Assembly: GCA_024281145.1 (NCBI GenBank)
Contig: JAMXLN010000266.1
Span: forward strand, 1-37,958
Direction: 5' to 3'
DNA length: 37,958 bases
Source: Hyphomicrobiaceae bacterium
Lineage (GTDB): Bacteria > Pseudomonadota > Alphaproteobacteria > Rhizobiales > Hyphomicrobiaceae
Positions 1 through 10,785 of the stretch are shown here, piece after piece; positions within the stretch are counted from its first letter, which is position 1; every line of letters begins with the position of its first letter. A program made the position numbers and the translations under genes. The notes beneath the pieces were generated by a model. It made no database searches. It saw nothing but the letters and a program-made list of their open reading frames with translations, and had not been told where the DNA came from.

Positions 1-2564
<2,564 letters not shown>

Positions 2565-2722
2565 CTCAGGTACAGTTTTGCGCCGCGGCCGGCGTTGGGG
2601 AAGCACGAATCCGTGAAAGCGCGGCACCGCGTCTCACCCATTCGTGACTCGCACTTGATATGAGAAATCCCGATAGTGCGGGCGTAGGCGGCACGGGTGT
2701 TGGCTTGCCTTCCGCGCACGAT

Positions 2723-2763
2723 CACCTGTTGCGGCCACCTGTTGCGGCATCGCCTGTTGCGGC
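2723..2763. repeat. 13-bp direct repeat, three copies
   Basis: The unit CACCTGTTGCGGC occurs at 2723-2735 and 2736-2748 exactly, then at 2751-2763 with one mismatch after a 2-bp spacer. It lies 25 bp upstream of the DUF1223 start, where the mRNA leader would be. There is no recognisable operator match; it may simply be slippage. Confidence 0.7.
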
Positions 2764-2787
2764 AAGGAACAAGGGTTCGTCCAGCTC

Positions 2788-3570
2788 ATGCGGCTCATTG
2801 CGCTCATCGCGCTCATGGCTGGCTTCGCCGGCCTATCGGGGGTGGCCCCCGCCCAAGTTGCGACGCCCGAGACTGCCGATGCCGCCCCACCGGCCAAGGG
2901 GACGGAAGCGTCAAAAGCGGTCGTAGAACTGTTCACAAGCCAGGGCTGTTCCTCCTGCCCCAACGCCGATGCGGTCTTGGGACGATTGGCCGAGCGCGAT
3001 GACGTCATCGCCCTCTCGCTCTCCATTGACTACTGGGACTACCTGGGATGGAAGGACACGCTGGCGAGGCCCAAGTTCAGCGAGCGCCAGCGTGCCTATG
3101 CCAGCACGCGTGGCGATGGGGCGATCTATACGCCGCAGGTCATCGTCAACGGTTTGGTTCATGTCAACGGCGCCGATGAGGAATTGATCGGCCGCACGAT
3201 CCAGAAGACCGGCAAGACCATAGCCGGCTCCTTAATCCCCGTGCGGCTGACGGAGAAAAAGGAGCGGCTCGTTGTCGAGGCGGGCTCAGGGGAGGCGGGG
3301 GCGCAAGGTAAGGAAGCGACCCTGTGGCTGGCTGTTATTGCCGCGCATGTGACCGTGCCCATCGCGCGCGGCGAGAACCAGGGCAAGACCGTCACTTACA
3401 ACAATGTGGTACGTGACCTCATGCCCATCGGCATGTGGAATGGCAAGCCAATGACCGTCCAGCTGGAGCGCCACAGCTTCATGCAGCCAGGCGCCGATCG
3501 GTGCGCGGCGTTCCTGCAGGAGGGCAGAGCCGGCCCCATCGTCGGGGCGGCAATTCTGCGCCAGTGCTAA
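2788..3570 (+). CDS. DUF1223 family secreted thioredoxin-like protein
   Basis: A 260-residue protein with a thioredoxin-like fold of unknown substrate. Residues 1-23 form a signal peptide (hydrophobic LIALIALMAGFAGL, cleavage plausible after the APAQ region), so it should act in the periplasm. The family hallmark VVELFTSQGCSSCPNAD contains a CxxC redox motif directly after the first beta strand, followed by SIDYWDYLGWKD and YTPQVIVNG, all typical of DUF1223. Two further cysteines lie near the C-terminus (DRCAAF and the final RQC). No strong Shine-Dalgarno sequence is visible before the chosen ATG; the signal peptide supports the start. The gene follows acnA by about 220 bp in the same direction and probably has its own promoter. 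Assignment to the family is secure; the function is not known from sequence. Confidence 0.9.
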   Translation: MRLIALIALMAGFAGLSGVAPAQVATPETADAAPPAKGTEASKAVVELFTSQGCSSCPNADAVLGRLAERDDVIALSLSIDYWDYLGWKDTLARPKFSERQRAYASTRGDGAIYTPQVIVNGLVHVNGADEELIGRTIQKTGKTIAGSLIPVRLTEKKERLVVEAGSGEAGAQGKEATLWLAVIAAHVTVPIARGENQGKTVTYNNVVRDLMPIGMWNGKPMTVQLERHSFMQPGADRCAAFLQEGRAGPIVGAAILRQC

Positions 3571-3593
3571 GGCCAGGGCGGGGCGAGGGCTAG

Positions 3594-3630
3594 GCCAGTG
3601 CTAGGCTAAGCCAGTGCTAGGCTAAGCCAG
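3594..3630. repeat. 16-bp tandem duplication after the DUF1223 gene
   Basis: GCCAGTGCTAGGCTAA is present twice back to back (3594-3609, 3610-3625), with a further partial GCCAG. A related GCCAGTGCTAAGGCCAG covers the DUF1223 stop codon at 3568-3570, so the array looks like a duplication of the gene's own 3' end. Confidence 0.75.
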
Positions 3631-3771
3631 GGTTGCTTTGGCTGCCGATCCCGGCGCCAGCGAGAAAGCTTCCATCAGCGTCGCACGAACGAGCGGATCG
3701 GCTCGAGTTCCTGGTCATCACGGGAGGACGAGGGCCGGCAGAACGTTGGCCGCGTCCGCCACAAGTGGCGA

Positions 3772-4920
3772 TTAGTTCGCCTCCGTGCCAGCGAGCTGCG
3801 CCCTTGTTCGAGCGGCCCATGCCGCGAACCGATCCTCGGCGATGGCCGCCCGCATGGCGTCCATCAACTGTTGGTAGAAGGCGACGTTGGCCCACGAGAG
3901 CAACATGGCGCCGAGAAACTCGCCCGACTTCACGAGATGATGCAGGTAGGCCCGCGAGTAGTCGCGCGCCGCCGGACACGTGCTCGCGGGGTCGAGCGGC
4001 CCCGCATCCTCCGCGTGGCGGGCATTCTTCAGGTTCACTTTGCCGGCCCAGGTGAAGGCGAGGCCATGGCGCCCGGATCGGGTCGGGATGACGCAATCAA
4101 ACATGTCCGCCCCGCGCGCAACGCTCTCGATGAGATCGATAGGCGTACCAACGCCCATCAGATAGCGCGGCCGATCGCCGGGCAGCCGGCGCGCGGTGAG
4201 CTCGAGCGTGTCGAGCATCGCCCGCTGCGTCTCCCCCACCGCGAGCCCGCCGACCGCATAGCCCTGCAGGTCGAGCGCCACCAGGGCATCAGCAGAGTGC
4301 CGACGCAACGTTTCGTCGATGCCGCCCTGGACGATGCCGAACAGCGCCTGGCCGGGGCCGGCCATTCCTCGATCCAGTTGGCGAGCGAACTCTGCCTTTG
4401 ATCGCTGCGCCCAGGCGAGTGAACGCTCGACCGCCAGGCGCGTTTCCTGTGCCGTGGCGGGGAGCGCGATGCACTCATCAAGCTGCATTTGAATGTCCGA
4501 ACCGAGAAGACATTGGATCTCGATGGCGCGCTCGGGGGTGAGCGTGTGGCGTGAGCCGTCGATGTGCGACTGAAAGGTAACGCCGGCGTCACTGATCGTG
4601 CGCAGCTTGGCAAGGCTCATGACTTGAAAGCCGCCGGAGTCTGTGATGATGGGACCCTTCCAGCGCATGAAGCGATGCAGGCCGCCAAGCCTCGCGACCC
4701 GCTCGGCGCCGGGCCGCAGCATTAGATGATAGGTGTTGGCGAGGACGATATCGGTGCCGGCAGCTTCGAGCTGATCGGTATAGAGCGCCTTTACAGTGGC
4801 CGCTGTGCCGACCGGCATAAATGCAGGCGTACGAATGCGTCCCCGCGGCGTGGTGATCTGGCCGAGCCGAGCAGGCCCGTCCGTCTTGAGCAATGTGAAG
4901 GCGAAGGGAGCCGTTAGCAT
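3772..4920 (-). CDS. tgt: Queuine tRNA-ribosyltransferase (tRNA-guanine transglycosylase)
   Basis: Exchanges guanine-34 of GUN-anticodon tRNAs for preQ1, the base-insertion step of queuosine synthesis. The 382-residue protein has the family's landmarks: TPAFMPVGT near the N-terminus, [21 protein letters not shown] containing the catalytic aspartate, [23 protein letters not shown], and a second aspartate in MFDCVIPTR. The C-terminal zinc site is recognisable as C-x-C...C...H in place (the [15 protein letters not shown] segment carries its last ligands), although the first part reads DPASTCP rather than the usual C-x-C spacing. The ATG overlaps the queA stop by one base (TAATG), indicating translational coupling to queA, the next pathway enzyme. 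Confidence 0.96.
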   Translation of the reverse strand: MLTAPFAFTLLKTDGPARLGQITTPRGRIRTPAFMPVGTAATVKALYTDQLEAAGTDIVLANTYHLMLRPGAERVARLGGLHRFMRWKGPIITDSGGFQVMSLAKLRTISDAGVTFQSHIDGSRHTLTPERAIEIQCLLGSDIQMQLDECIALPATAQETRLAVERSLAWAQRSKAEFARQLDRGMAGPGQALFGIVQGGIDETLRRHSADALVALDLQGYAVGGLAVGETQRAMLDTLELTARRLPGDRPRYLMGVGTPIDLIESVARGADMFDCVIPTRSGRHGLAFTWAGKVNLKNARHAEDAGPLDPASTCPAARDYSRAYLHHLVKSGEFLGAMLLSWANVAFYQQLMDAMRAAIAEDRFAAWAARTRAQLAGTEAN

Positions 4921-6089
4921 TACGCCGGTGCTCGGTGCAACAGGCAGGCATCACCGTAGGAATAGAACCGATAGCCCCGGCCGATTGCGTAGGCATAGGC
5001 TGCGCGCATGGTAGCAAGGCCGCTGAAGGCCGCCACCAGCATGAACAGGGTCGAGCGCGGGAGGTGGAAGTTGGTCATCAACACGTCCACCACCTTGAAA
5101 CGATAGCCGGGCGTAATGAAAAGCTCCGTCTCGCCCGCGAACGGGCGCACACTGCCATCCTCGGCTGCCGCCGTCTCCAACAGCCGTAGCGCCGTGGTGC
5201 CGACGGCCACGACGCGCGCACCGCTCGCACGCGCGCGATTGAGGGTCGCGGCTGTGCTGGCGGAGAGTTCGCCCCATTCGGCGTGCATGTGGTGATGGTC
5301 CGTGTCCTCGACCTTGACCGGCAGGAACGTCCCAGCCCCGACGTGCAAGGTCCCGTAGAGCTGCACGACGCCCCGCGCGTCGAGCCCCGAGAGCAGGCCA
5401 TCGGTGAAATGCAGCCCCGCCGTCGGCGCGGCGACGGCGCCTTCCCGGCGGGCGTAGACGGTCTGGTAATCCTCGGCGTCCTCGGAGCGCACGTGGCGCT
5501 TGCCCAGGATGTATGGGGGCAATGGCGGGTCGCCCACGATGGCGATTGCCTCATCGAGGTAGGCACTGTGCAGGCTGAAGGAGAGCTCAACCTCGCCGGC
5601 TTCGCCAATCGCGGTTACGGTGGCCTCAAGCGTGCCCAGCAGGCAGACGCGACCCTCGTGACCGAAGCGGATGCGATCGCCGAGGGCAAGGCGTTTGGCG
5701 GGTCGGGCAAAGGCTCGCCAGCGGCTTTCGTCAACGCGCCTGTGCAGATTGAAAGAGATCAGCGCGCGCTGGCCTTGCCGCGTGCGTTCACCCTCAAGCG
5801 CCGCACGAATGACACGCGTGTCATTGAACACAAAGACGTCGCCGGGGCGGACGAGGTCGGGCAGATCGCGGACCACGCGGTCCTCAAGGTTCAGATCAGG
5901 CGCGGTGCAGCCAGGATCCGCGTCAGAGGGCGACATGTCAGGCGCGAGCTGCGTGGCGTGCCGGTATGAAGACGTCGTGGGGTGCGACCCGGGGTGCACC
6001 ACCAGGAGCCGAGCCGCGTCGCGTGGCGAGGCGGGCTTGAGCGCGATGCGGTCGTCGGTGAGGTCGAAGTCGAAGAGGTCGGTGCGCAT
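4920..6089 (-). CDS. queA: S-adenosylmethionine:tRNA ribosyltransferase-isomerase
   Basis: Converts preQ1-modified tRNA to epoxyqueuosine-tRNA using the ribosyl part of SAM. The protein begins [19 protein letters not shown], the normal N-terminus of alphaproteobacterial QueA, so the ATG at 6089 is chosen over an in-frame TTG at 6137 and ATG at 6131. Landmarks include [18 protein letters not shown] (here as [12 protein letters not shown]), THVGAGTF-like [11 protein letters not shown], and [15 protein letters not shown] near the C-terminus. It is about 389 residues, slightly long because of an extra segment around residues 25-60 ([17 protein letters not shown] and following) between the conserved start and RDLPDL. 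It is upstream of tgt and coupled to it. A perfect hairpin sits directly in front of the start codon. Confidence 0.95.
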   Translation of the reverse strand: MRTDLFDFDLTDDRIALKPASPRDAARLLVVHPGSHPTTSSYRHATQLAPDMSPSDADPGCTAPDLNLEDRVVRDLPDLVRPGDVFVFNDTRVIRAALEGERTRQGQRALISFNLHRRVDESRWRAFARPAKRLALGDRIRFGHEGRVCLLGTLEATVTAIGEAGEVELSFSLHSAYLDEAIAIVGDPPLPPYILGKRHVRSEDAEDYQTVYARREGAVAAPTAGLHFTDGLLSGLDARGVVQLYGTLHVGAGTFLPVKVEDTDHHHMHAEWGELSASTAATLNRARASGARVVAVGTTALRLLETAAAEDGSVRPFAGETELFITPGYRFKVVDVLMTNFHLPRSTLFMLVAAFSGLATMRAAYAYAIGRGYRFYSYGDACLLHRAPA

Positions 6090-6092
6090 GGC

Positions 6093-6119
6093 GGTGTCAG
6101 ACCCTGCGGGTCTGACACC
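6093..6119. repeat. Perfect 12-bp palindrome at the queA translation start
   Basis: GGTGTCAGACCC (6093-6104), loop TGC, then GGGTCTGACACC (6108-6119): a perfect 12-bp inverted repeat with a 3-base loop. Its edge lies 3 bases before the queA ATG, where a ribosome-binding site should be, and no Shine-Dalgarno sequence remains there. It resembles REP-type or miniature mobile palindromes more than a terminator, since no T-run follows on either strand. In queA mRNA it would form a very stable hairpin. If translation began at 6131 the element would instead encode about ten extra N-terminal residues. Confidence 0.85.
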
Positions 6120-6175
6120 ATTGCGCTCCATTGGCAACCGGGGGCCGCGGTATCATTTGCAAAGGTGATAGGACC

Positions 6176-6649
6176 TCAAACGTCAGCCGCAACCTTGACC
6201 GAGGTGATCCGGTCGGGATTTTGCACGGGCTCACCGCGTTTGATCTTGTCCACGTTCTCCATGCCTTCGATCAACTTGCCCCAAACGGTGTACTGCCGGT
6301 CCAAGAACGGCGCATCGTCGAAGCAGATGAAGAATTGGCTGTTGGCGCTGTTAGGGTTCTGTGCACGCGCCATGGAGCACACGCCGCGCACGTGCGGTTC
6401 GGCGTTGAATTCGGCGGCAAGGTTGGGGTAGCTCGAGCCGCCGGTGCCGGTGCCCTTGGGGCAGCCGGTTTGGGCCATGAAGCCCTCGATGACACGGTGA
6501 AAGACAATGCCGTCGTAGAAGCCCTCGCGCACCAGCGTCTTGATTCGCTCAACGTGCTGGGGCGCCAGGTCGGGGCGCATAGCGATGACGACGTTGCCCT
6601 TGGTCGTGTCCATGATCAGCGTGTTCTCGGGGTCTTTGATGGGGGCCAT
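6176..6649 (-). CDS. ppiB: Cytoplasmic peptidyl-prolyl cis-trans isomerase (cyclophilin)
   Basis: Cyclophilin-fold proline isomerase that assists protein folding, 157 residues. The start at 6649 is preferred because AAGGAG lies about 8 bases upstream and the protein then begins MAPIKDPENTLIMDTTKGN without a signal peptide, as in cytoplasmic PpiB. Catalytic and binding motifs are present: FHRVIEGFMAQTGCP with the active-site arginine, GTGTGG, SMARAQNPNSANSQFFI (Q and F of the proline pocket), and VWGKLIEGM. It is followed on the minus strand by queA and preceded by a second, exported cyclophilin, the usual order in Hyphomicrobiales. About 80-90 bp separate it from queA, so co-transcription is possible. 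Confidence 0.95.
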   Translation of the reverse strand: MAPIKDPENTLIMDTTKGNVVIAMRPDLAPQHVERIKTLVREGFYDGIVFHRVIEGFMAQTGCPKGTGTGGSSYPNLAAEFNAEPHVRGVCSMARAQNPNSANSQFFICFDDAPFLDRQYTVWGKLIEGMENVDKIKRGEPVQNPDRITSVKVAADV

Positions 6650-6768
6650 GTTCTCCAAACTCCTTTGCAAGGCGGGTGACGATTGAGGCGCGATGGGCTT
6701 TGCGTCAAATCTGCCAATCTGCAACTTCGCCTTAAGTCATGGGCGGCCTACCGGGAATGCGAGGCACC

Positions 6769-6800
6769 GACGCCCACTGCGTGAGACGCCCACTGCGTGA
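6769..6800. repeat. 16-bp tandem duplication between the two cyclophilin genes
   Basis: GACGCCCACTGCGTGA occurs twice with no spacer (6769-6784 and 6785-6800). It sits in the roughly 250-bp gap between the two cyclophilin genes, with no further pattern recognised. Confidence 0.75.
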
Positions 6801-6901
6801 GATGTAAGAACCGAGCGCCAGGTTGCCTCGTTGGGTCGCCTCGTGTGAGGTCACCTCTCGGACACGCCTCAGCTCACAGCACCTCACCTCGCCCGCTCAA
6901 A

Positions 6902-7435
6902 TCACTTCTTGTCCGCCAGCACGTACACCTTCAACATCTTGTCGGGCTGGGGCGGCGGTTCGCCGCGGGCAATCTTGTCAACGTTTTCCATGCCTTCGAT
7001 CACTTCACCCCACAGGGTGTACTGCCCGGTGAGCTGACGGCAAGTCGCCCCGAAGCAGATGAAGAACTGGCTGTTGGCACTGTTGGGGTCGTTCGTGCGC
7101 GCCGCCCCGACGCTGCCGCGCTTGAACTCCTCCTGCGTGAACTCGGCCGGCAGATTGGGCAGCTTCGAGCCGCCCGTGCCCGTGCCGGTCGGATCTCCCG
7201 TCTGCGCCATGAAACCGGCGATCACGCGGTGAAAGACGATGCCGTTGTAGAACCCTTCCTTCGCCAGCCGCTTGACTTGGGCCACGTGCTTGGGCGCGAG
7301 ATCCGGCCGTAGCCTGATGAGGATGTTGCCCTTCGATGTCTCGATGACAAGGGTGTTCTGCGGGTCAGGTGCTTGAGCTTGACTGATGGCTGTGCCAGCC
7401 AACAGGACAGCCAGGCAGAGCAGGAGGCGGATCAC
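6902..7435 (-). CDS. ppiA: Periplasmic peptidyl-prolyl cis-trans isomerase (cyclophilin)
   Basis: Second cyclophilin, 177 residues, with an N-terminal signal peptide (VIRLLLCLAVLLAGTAISQA then QAPDPQNT), so it acts in the periplasm. A GTG start at 7435 is chosen because GGAG lies six bases upstream; a TTG at 7447 is the in-frame alternative. Catalytic motifs match its cytoplasmic neighbour: FHRVIAGFMAQTGDP, GTGTGG, ARTNDPNSANSQFFI, LWGEVIEGM. The two genes are clearly paralogues, and the pair probably arose by tandem duplication followed by acquisition or loss of the export signal. The symbol follows the periplasmic E. coli protein by analogy. Confidence 0.92.
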   Translation of the reverse strand: MIRLLLCLAVLLAGTAISQAQAPDPQNTLVIETSKGNILIRLRPDLAPKHVAQVKRLAKEGFYNGIVFHRVIAGFMAQTGDPTGTGTGGSKLPNLPAEFTQEEFKRGSVGAARTNDPNSANSQFFICFGATCRQLTGQYTLWGEVIEGMENVDKIARGEPPPQPDKMLKVYVLADKK

Positions 7436-7566
7436 GAAGGGCTCCAAGGTTTGCTGAGAACGATGCGGCTGCTCGAACCCTCAAGGGGTTGGCCGGCGGG
7501 TGCCCGGCAATGACGCTCGCCTTATGGCCTTTCTGGGGCAATGCGGCAACCCTGAGGCGGCCCGCC

Positions 7567-8073
7567 CTAGGGCTTGTTCTTGGCCGCCTTGGCCCTTAGT
7601 CGGCGCGCTACGCCGGGCGGCACGAACTCGGAGACGTTGCCACCCATGAGCGCGATCTGTCGAACCAGGGTGGCGGTGATGTGCCGCACATCCGGGCTGG
7701 CTGGGAGAAACACCGTGTCGATGCCCGGTGCCATGGCACCGTTCATGCCGGCCATCTGCATCTCGTAGTTGAAATCCGTGCTGTCGCGCAGCCCACGGAA
7801 GATCAGCGTGGCACCCGCGGCCTTGGCTGCATCGACGGTCAGGTTCGCGAAGGTCATGATCTCGATCTTGGCACCGCTCTTCTTTGTGATGCCCCCGGTT
7901 TCGGCCCTGAGCATCTCGATCTTTTCCTCGGTGGAGAAGAGCGGGGTCTTGCCTGGGTGCACGCCGATGCCGATGACGAGCGTGTCCACCATGCGCGCCG
8001 CGCGTGTGATCACGTCGAGGTGTCCGCTGGTCACGGGGTCGAAGGAACCGGACGTAAAGCCGATGCGTCGCAT
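7567..8073 (-). CDS. coaD: Phosphopantetheine adenylyltransferase
   Basis: Transfers AMP to 4'-phosphopantetheine, the penultimate step of coenzyme A synthesis, in the cytoplasm. At 168 residues it has the family length and the nucleotidyltransferase signature near the N-terminus ([12 protein letters not shown], with the T/S-x-G-H catalytic histidine), [29 protein letters not shown] (the R-G-L-R-x-x-x-D-F-x-x-E substrate motif), and [16 protein letters not shown] in place of the common S-S-S/T-x-V-R motif. It heads a minus-strand group with the two cyclophilins, queA and tgt. The start ATG gives the conserved [13 protein letters not shown]. Confidence 0.96.
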   Translation of the reverse strand: MRRIGFTSGSFDPVTSGHLDVITRAARMVDTLVIGIGVHPGKTPLFSTEEKIEMLRAETGGITKKSGAKIEIMTFANLTVDAAKAAGATLIFRGLRDSTDFNYEMQMAGMNGAMAPGIDTVFLPASPDVRHITATLVRQIALMGGNVSEFVPPGVARRLRAKAAKNKP

Positions 8074-8175
8074 GGGAGTTGGTGGTGCACGGTGGCAGTC
8101 GACAACGGATCAACCCGCTGCCTTTGGGGGTGAGCGATTGCAACACTTACGCGAGGGGTTTGGCGCCCGCAACTG

Positions 8176-8799
8176 CTATGGCCGGCGCGCCATGGCCAGT
8201 GCCAACCCACCCAGCAGCAAAAGCACGCCTGCCAATCCGTCGAGCAGCCTTAAGCGCGCGGCATCGATGGTCGCGCGCGCCCGTGCGGCGATCAGCGTCT
8301 AGCCGATATCGACGGAGGCGAGTACGGCGACGAACAGCACCGCCAGCAAGGCAAGCTGGACCACCGCATCCCCGGTCGGATTGACGAACTGGGGTAGGAA
8401 CGCGCCGAGGAAAAGCAGCACTTTCGGGTTGGACAGGCTCACCAGCAACCCTTCGAAGTAAAGGTTGGCGCCCTTCGGGCGCGGTGGCGGTAGCGCGTCC
8501 GGAGCGCGGCGCTGGCGGAAGAGCCACAGCTGCCGCGCGCCCAGATAAACGAGATAGAGCGCACCGATCCAGCGAATCACGTCGAACCACTCGGCCATGA
8601 ACACCATGAGCGAGGTCATGCCGGCGGTGGCAGCCCCCACCAAGAGCGCAAGCCCGCTGGTGGTGCCCGCCACCGTAAGAAGGCCCGCGCGTCGGCCGCT
8701 TGTGAGCGTGCTGGCGAGGATTAAGGACATGTTCGGCCCCGGCGTCAGGCCCAGCACGATGCAGGTGGCGATAAAGGCGGCGAGGACTTCGGGGGACAT
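8176..8799 (-). pseudogene. LysE/RhtB family amino-acid exporter interrupted by an amber codon
   Basis: Inner-membrane amino-acid efflux protein of the LysE/RhtB type. From the ATG at 8799 (GGAG upstream) the frame reads MSPEVLAAFIATCIVLGLTP and GPNMSLILASTLTSGRRAG, then LVSLSNPKVLLFLGAFLPQF, all family hallmarks. After 166 residues it meets TAG at 8299-8301. Beyond the stop the same frame continues for 40 residues as a good family C-terminus (TLIAARARATID, then LDGLAGVLLLLGGLALAMARRP, the last membrane helix) and ends with TAG at 8176. The stop replaces a position that is often tyrosine, a one-base change from TAC or TAT. The product would lack its last helix and is probably inactive, unless the amber is suppressed or is a sequencing error. 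Confidence 0.8.
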
Positions 8800-9080
8800 G
8801 GGTTCTCCAGGCATGAGCGGCGAAAGGCAGCTCCAACGCTGCGATGGAATGGCCTTATGGGCCAGCACGGCACCTCAAACTGCCAATGTACCCCTCCGAT
8901 TTGTCACGGATTGTTGATCGAGCCCGGGCTGACGAAGATCCGACCTCAATCGATCCCGCGATGGCCGCGTTGCTCGACCCATACGCGCGGAGGCCCGTGG
9001 GGCTGACGCGGGCCTAGCGCTGGCCGCGCCGGCTGGCCCCGTTTGACCGCGGCCGTGCGCGGGGGCAGCAACAAGGTCGG

Positions 9081-9430
9081 TTCTTCGAGACCTCGGCCAA
9101 AGGCGTGCTTTACACCACCGTGAACCGTGCCGACAACAGAAGTTTCCCGAACTCAGTGCACCGAAGGCGGCCTTTGATGCGGGTCAGGCGGTCAGCCGAT
9201 CCGGAGCGGAACGGCGATCACGAGGGTCAAATTCAAGGCTGAGCGCAACGCGGCGGGCGAGCCCGAGAAGGACGCCAACGGCCGCGTCACGAAGGCTCAC
9301 GCTGAGCAACGTGCGCAATGGCGAATGGGAGTGCCGCTCCCGCGACAAAGCCCAATCTCAGGGCCTGCTTCACCTGCCACAAGCTGCCCGACAGGCAGGA
9401 TTTCAGTTGTCCGTCCATGAGATGCGGACG
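9081..9430 (+). pseudogene. Decayed cytochrome P460-like gene
   Basis: Fragments in three frames line up in order with a cytochrome P460-type haem protein. Frame at 9099: SAKGVLYTTVNRADN; frame at 9146: PELSAPKAAFDAGQ; frame at 9202: SGTAITRVKFKAERNA then GEPEKDANGRVTKA; frame at 9302: LSNVRNGEWECRS; frame at 9342: TKPNLRACFTCHKLPDRQDF, which carries the C-x-x-C-H haem c site. Each change of frame needs a small insertion or deletion, so no full protein can be made. No signal peptide or start was recognised upstream (8900-9080 holds nothing clear). Intact family members are periplasmic mono-haem proteins, some oxidising hydroxylamine or binding NO. Family assignment rests on recalled motif order, not a search. 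Confidence 0.6.
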
Positions 9431-9490
9431 GCGAAGTAGGCCTCAGACGCGTCAGATGACGCTTCTGCCCTCACGGGAAGGTGACGCGAC

Positions 9491-9700
9491 TCATGCTGCC
9501 TTGCGCAGGGCCGGCGTGCACAGCGCGTGCGCGATCCGGTCGACGGCAGTGCCCCAGTCGGTTGTCGGTTCGCCCATCAATCCGAAGGCGCGGACGGCAT
9601 CGCCGGGGCTGCCGCCATCGCGGAAGATGCGGGCACACGCTTGGCGCGCGTAGCCCATTGCCTGTTGCCATTGCACGGGATTGATGTGGCGGTGGGGCAT
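9491..9700 (-). CDS. Small hypothetical protein (69 aa)
   Basis: ATG at 9700 gives a 69-residue soluble protein, MPHRHINPVQWQQAMGYARQ at the N-terminus, with no signal peptide or membrane segment. The middle reads CARIFRDGGSPGDAVRAFGL and the C-terminal part DWGTAVDRIAHALC. The composition (ordered mix of hydrophobic and charged residues, predicted helices) looks like a real short alphaproteobacterial protein rather than chance, but I cannot name a family. A weak GAGG lies about 13-16 bases before the start. It lies alone between the P460 remnant and the repeat-rich region. Function unknown. Confidence 0.5.
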   Translation of the reverse strand: MPHRHINPVQWQQAMGYARQACARIFRDGGSPGDAVRAFGLMGEPTTDWGTAVDRIAHALCTPALRKAA

Positions 9701-10104
9701 TCTGGTCTTCGCCTCGCATTTTTGCTCTTAGGGGTTGGGACGCAACGCCACGCGACCTGGAAGGGTGGCAGGCGCATCCAGCAGTACGGCTTCACGACGC
9801 AAAACCCTGTCACGCGAAGCCTTGGGTGACATGCAATGTCGCAAGCTCGATGCGCCTGCCCCAAGGAGGGAGATCGATCACCCTCCAACGCTGGGAACGA
9901 GACTCGACGCAACTTAACGCAACGCTTTTGGTGCTCCTCCTGACATGGCCTGGCCAATCGCCCTGGATCGCCTGTCCTGATATCGCCGGCTGGCACTCAC
10001 TGCGGCCGCCGCCTTGCGCTTCCTGCAAGGCGGGCGAGCCGCCCGGCGATACGCGTGCACCTTTGCGCCAGGGCGGAGCGCCGCAACACTTGCATGGCGG
10101 GGGC

Positions 10105-10248
10105 CAATGCAACTCTGGGGGACAACACAACTCTGGAGGACAACGCAACACTTGGGGCCAACGCAACCCTGGAGGCCAACGCAACTCTTGGGGCCAACGC
10201 AACTCTTGGAGCCAACGCAACTCTTGGAGCCAACGCAACTCTGGGGGA
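10105..10248. repeat. 18-bp minisatellite, eight units
   Basis: Eight consecutive units of exactly 18 bp with consensus CAACGCAACTCTTGGGGC start at 10105, 10123, 10141, 10159, 10177, 10195, 10213 and 10231; a partial unit follows. Central units differ by one or two bases, the outer ones by more (for example CAATGC, CAACAC), the pattern expected of an array homogenised from its middle. Because 18 is divisible by three every frame stays open, giving NATLGA or TQLLGP hexapeptides on the plus strand and VALAPR on the minus strand; no ribosome-binding site supports translation. Confidence 0.92.
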
Positions 10249-10533
10249 CGCAACTGAAGGCCCAATGAGGCGATACGCGGGAACACCTGCTCTTTGATAC
10301 GCAACCGAACGCGAACACACCGACGCAGGAGCCTCAAGACGTGTACGCAGCTGACGCAACTGGGACGCAACAGAAGACGGATGGCGAGACGCAACAGAAG
10401 ACGGATTGAGCATCGAAGACTCAACGCGATGTGACCGATAAGACTCAACGCAAGATAACTCAGCAACGCTTGGAACTTTCATAGTGGGAAAACGCCGGAA
10501 CGAAGATTTTAGGTCGCGTTGGCCGACTAGAAC

Positions 10534-10706
10534 TGTGGATAACTGCCTAAGTTCCTGGCCTGTAAATAAGACTTGATCGCGCCCGTGGACTGACACTTTG
10601 ACCCCACTCGTGTTCTCTTTGCGTTCTCGCGAGTTAATCGTCGTGGTGGGGCAACACGAAGGCGCAAAATGGGCGCTTACAAGATAATCTGCTTGACTGT
10701 GGATGA
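10534..10706 (+). promoter_or_regulatory. Three DnaA-box-like nonamers in one orientation
   Basis: TGTGGATAA at 10534-10542 is the exact complement of the consensus DnaA box TTATCCACA. TGTGGATGA at 10698-10706 differs at one position and TGTAAATAA at 10561-10569 at two. All three point the same way, in the most AT-rich part of a gene-free stretch. They could mark a DnaA-regulated or origin-like site, but none of the genes that usually flank alphaproteobacterial oriC are nearby, so chance remains likely. Confidence 0.3.
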
Positions 10707-10785
10707 ACGACAGCGCGCGGCCTGATTTGCGCCGCGGCAGGGAGGCCAACGCATGCCGGCCAAACATCGGCTCGTCATGCTGCGG

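Larger units (their letters stand above)
9701..10785. other. Repeat-rich stretch without a convincing gene
   Basis: About 1.1 kb with no supported protein. The heptamer ACGCAAC recurs at least 13 times on the plus strand (for example 9740, 9907, 9917, in most minisatellite units, and near 10354, 10365 and 10389). A 19-bp direct repeat GACGCAACAGAAGACGGAT lies at 10364-10382 and 10388-10406. An 18-bp minisatellite occupies 10105-10248 and DnaA-box-like sites lie at 10534-10706. Long open frames here on both strands come from the repeat period being a multiple of three. Confidence 0.7.

Noticed and set aside
9997-10767. Long minus-strand open frame encoding VALAPR repeats, and plus-strand frames encoding NATLGA repeats
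   Set aside because: All frames are open because the 18-bp unit is a multiple of three; no ribosome-binding site and no recognisable flanking protein sequence.
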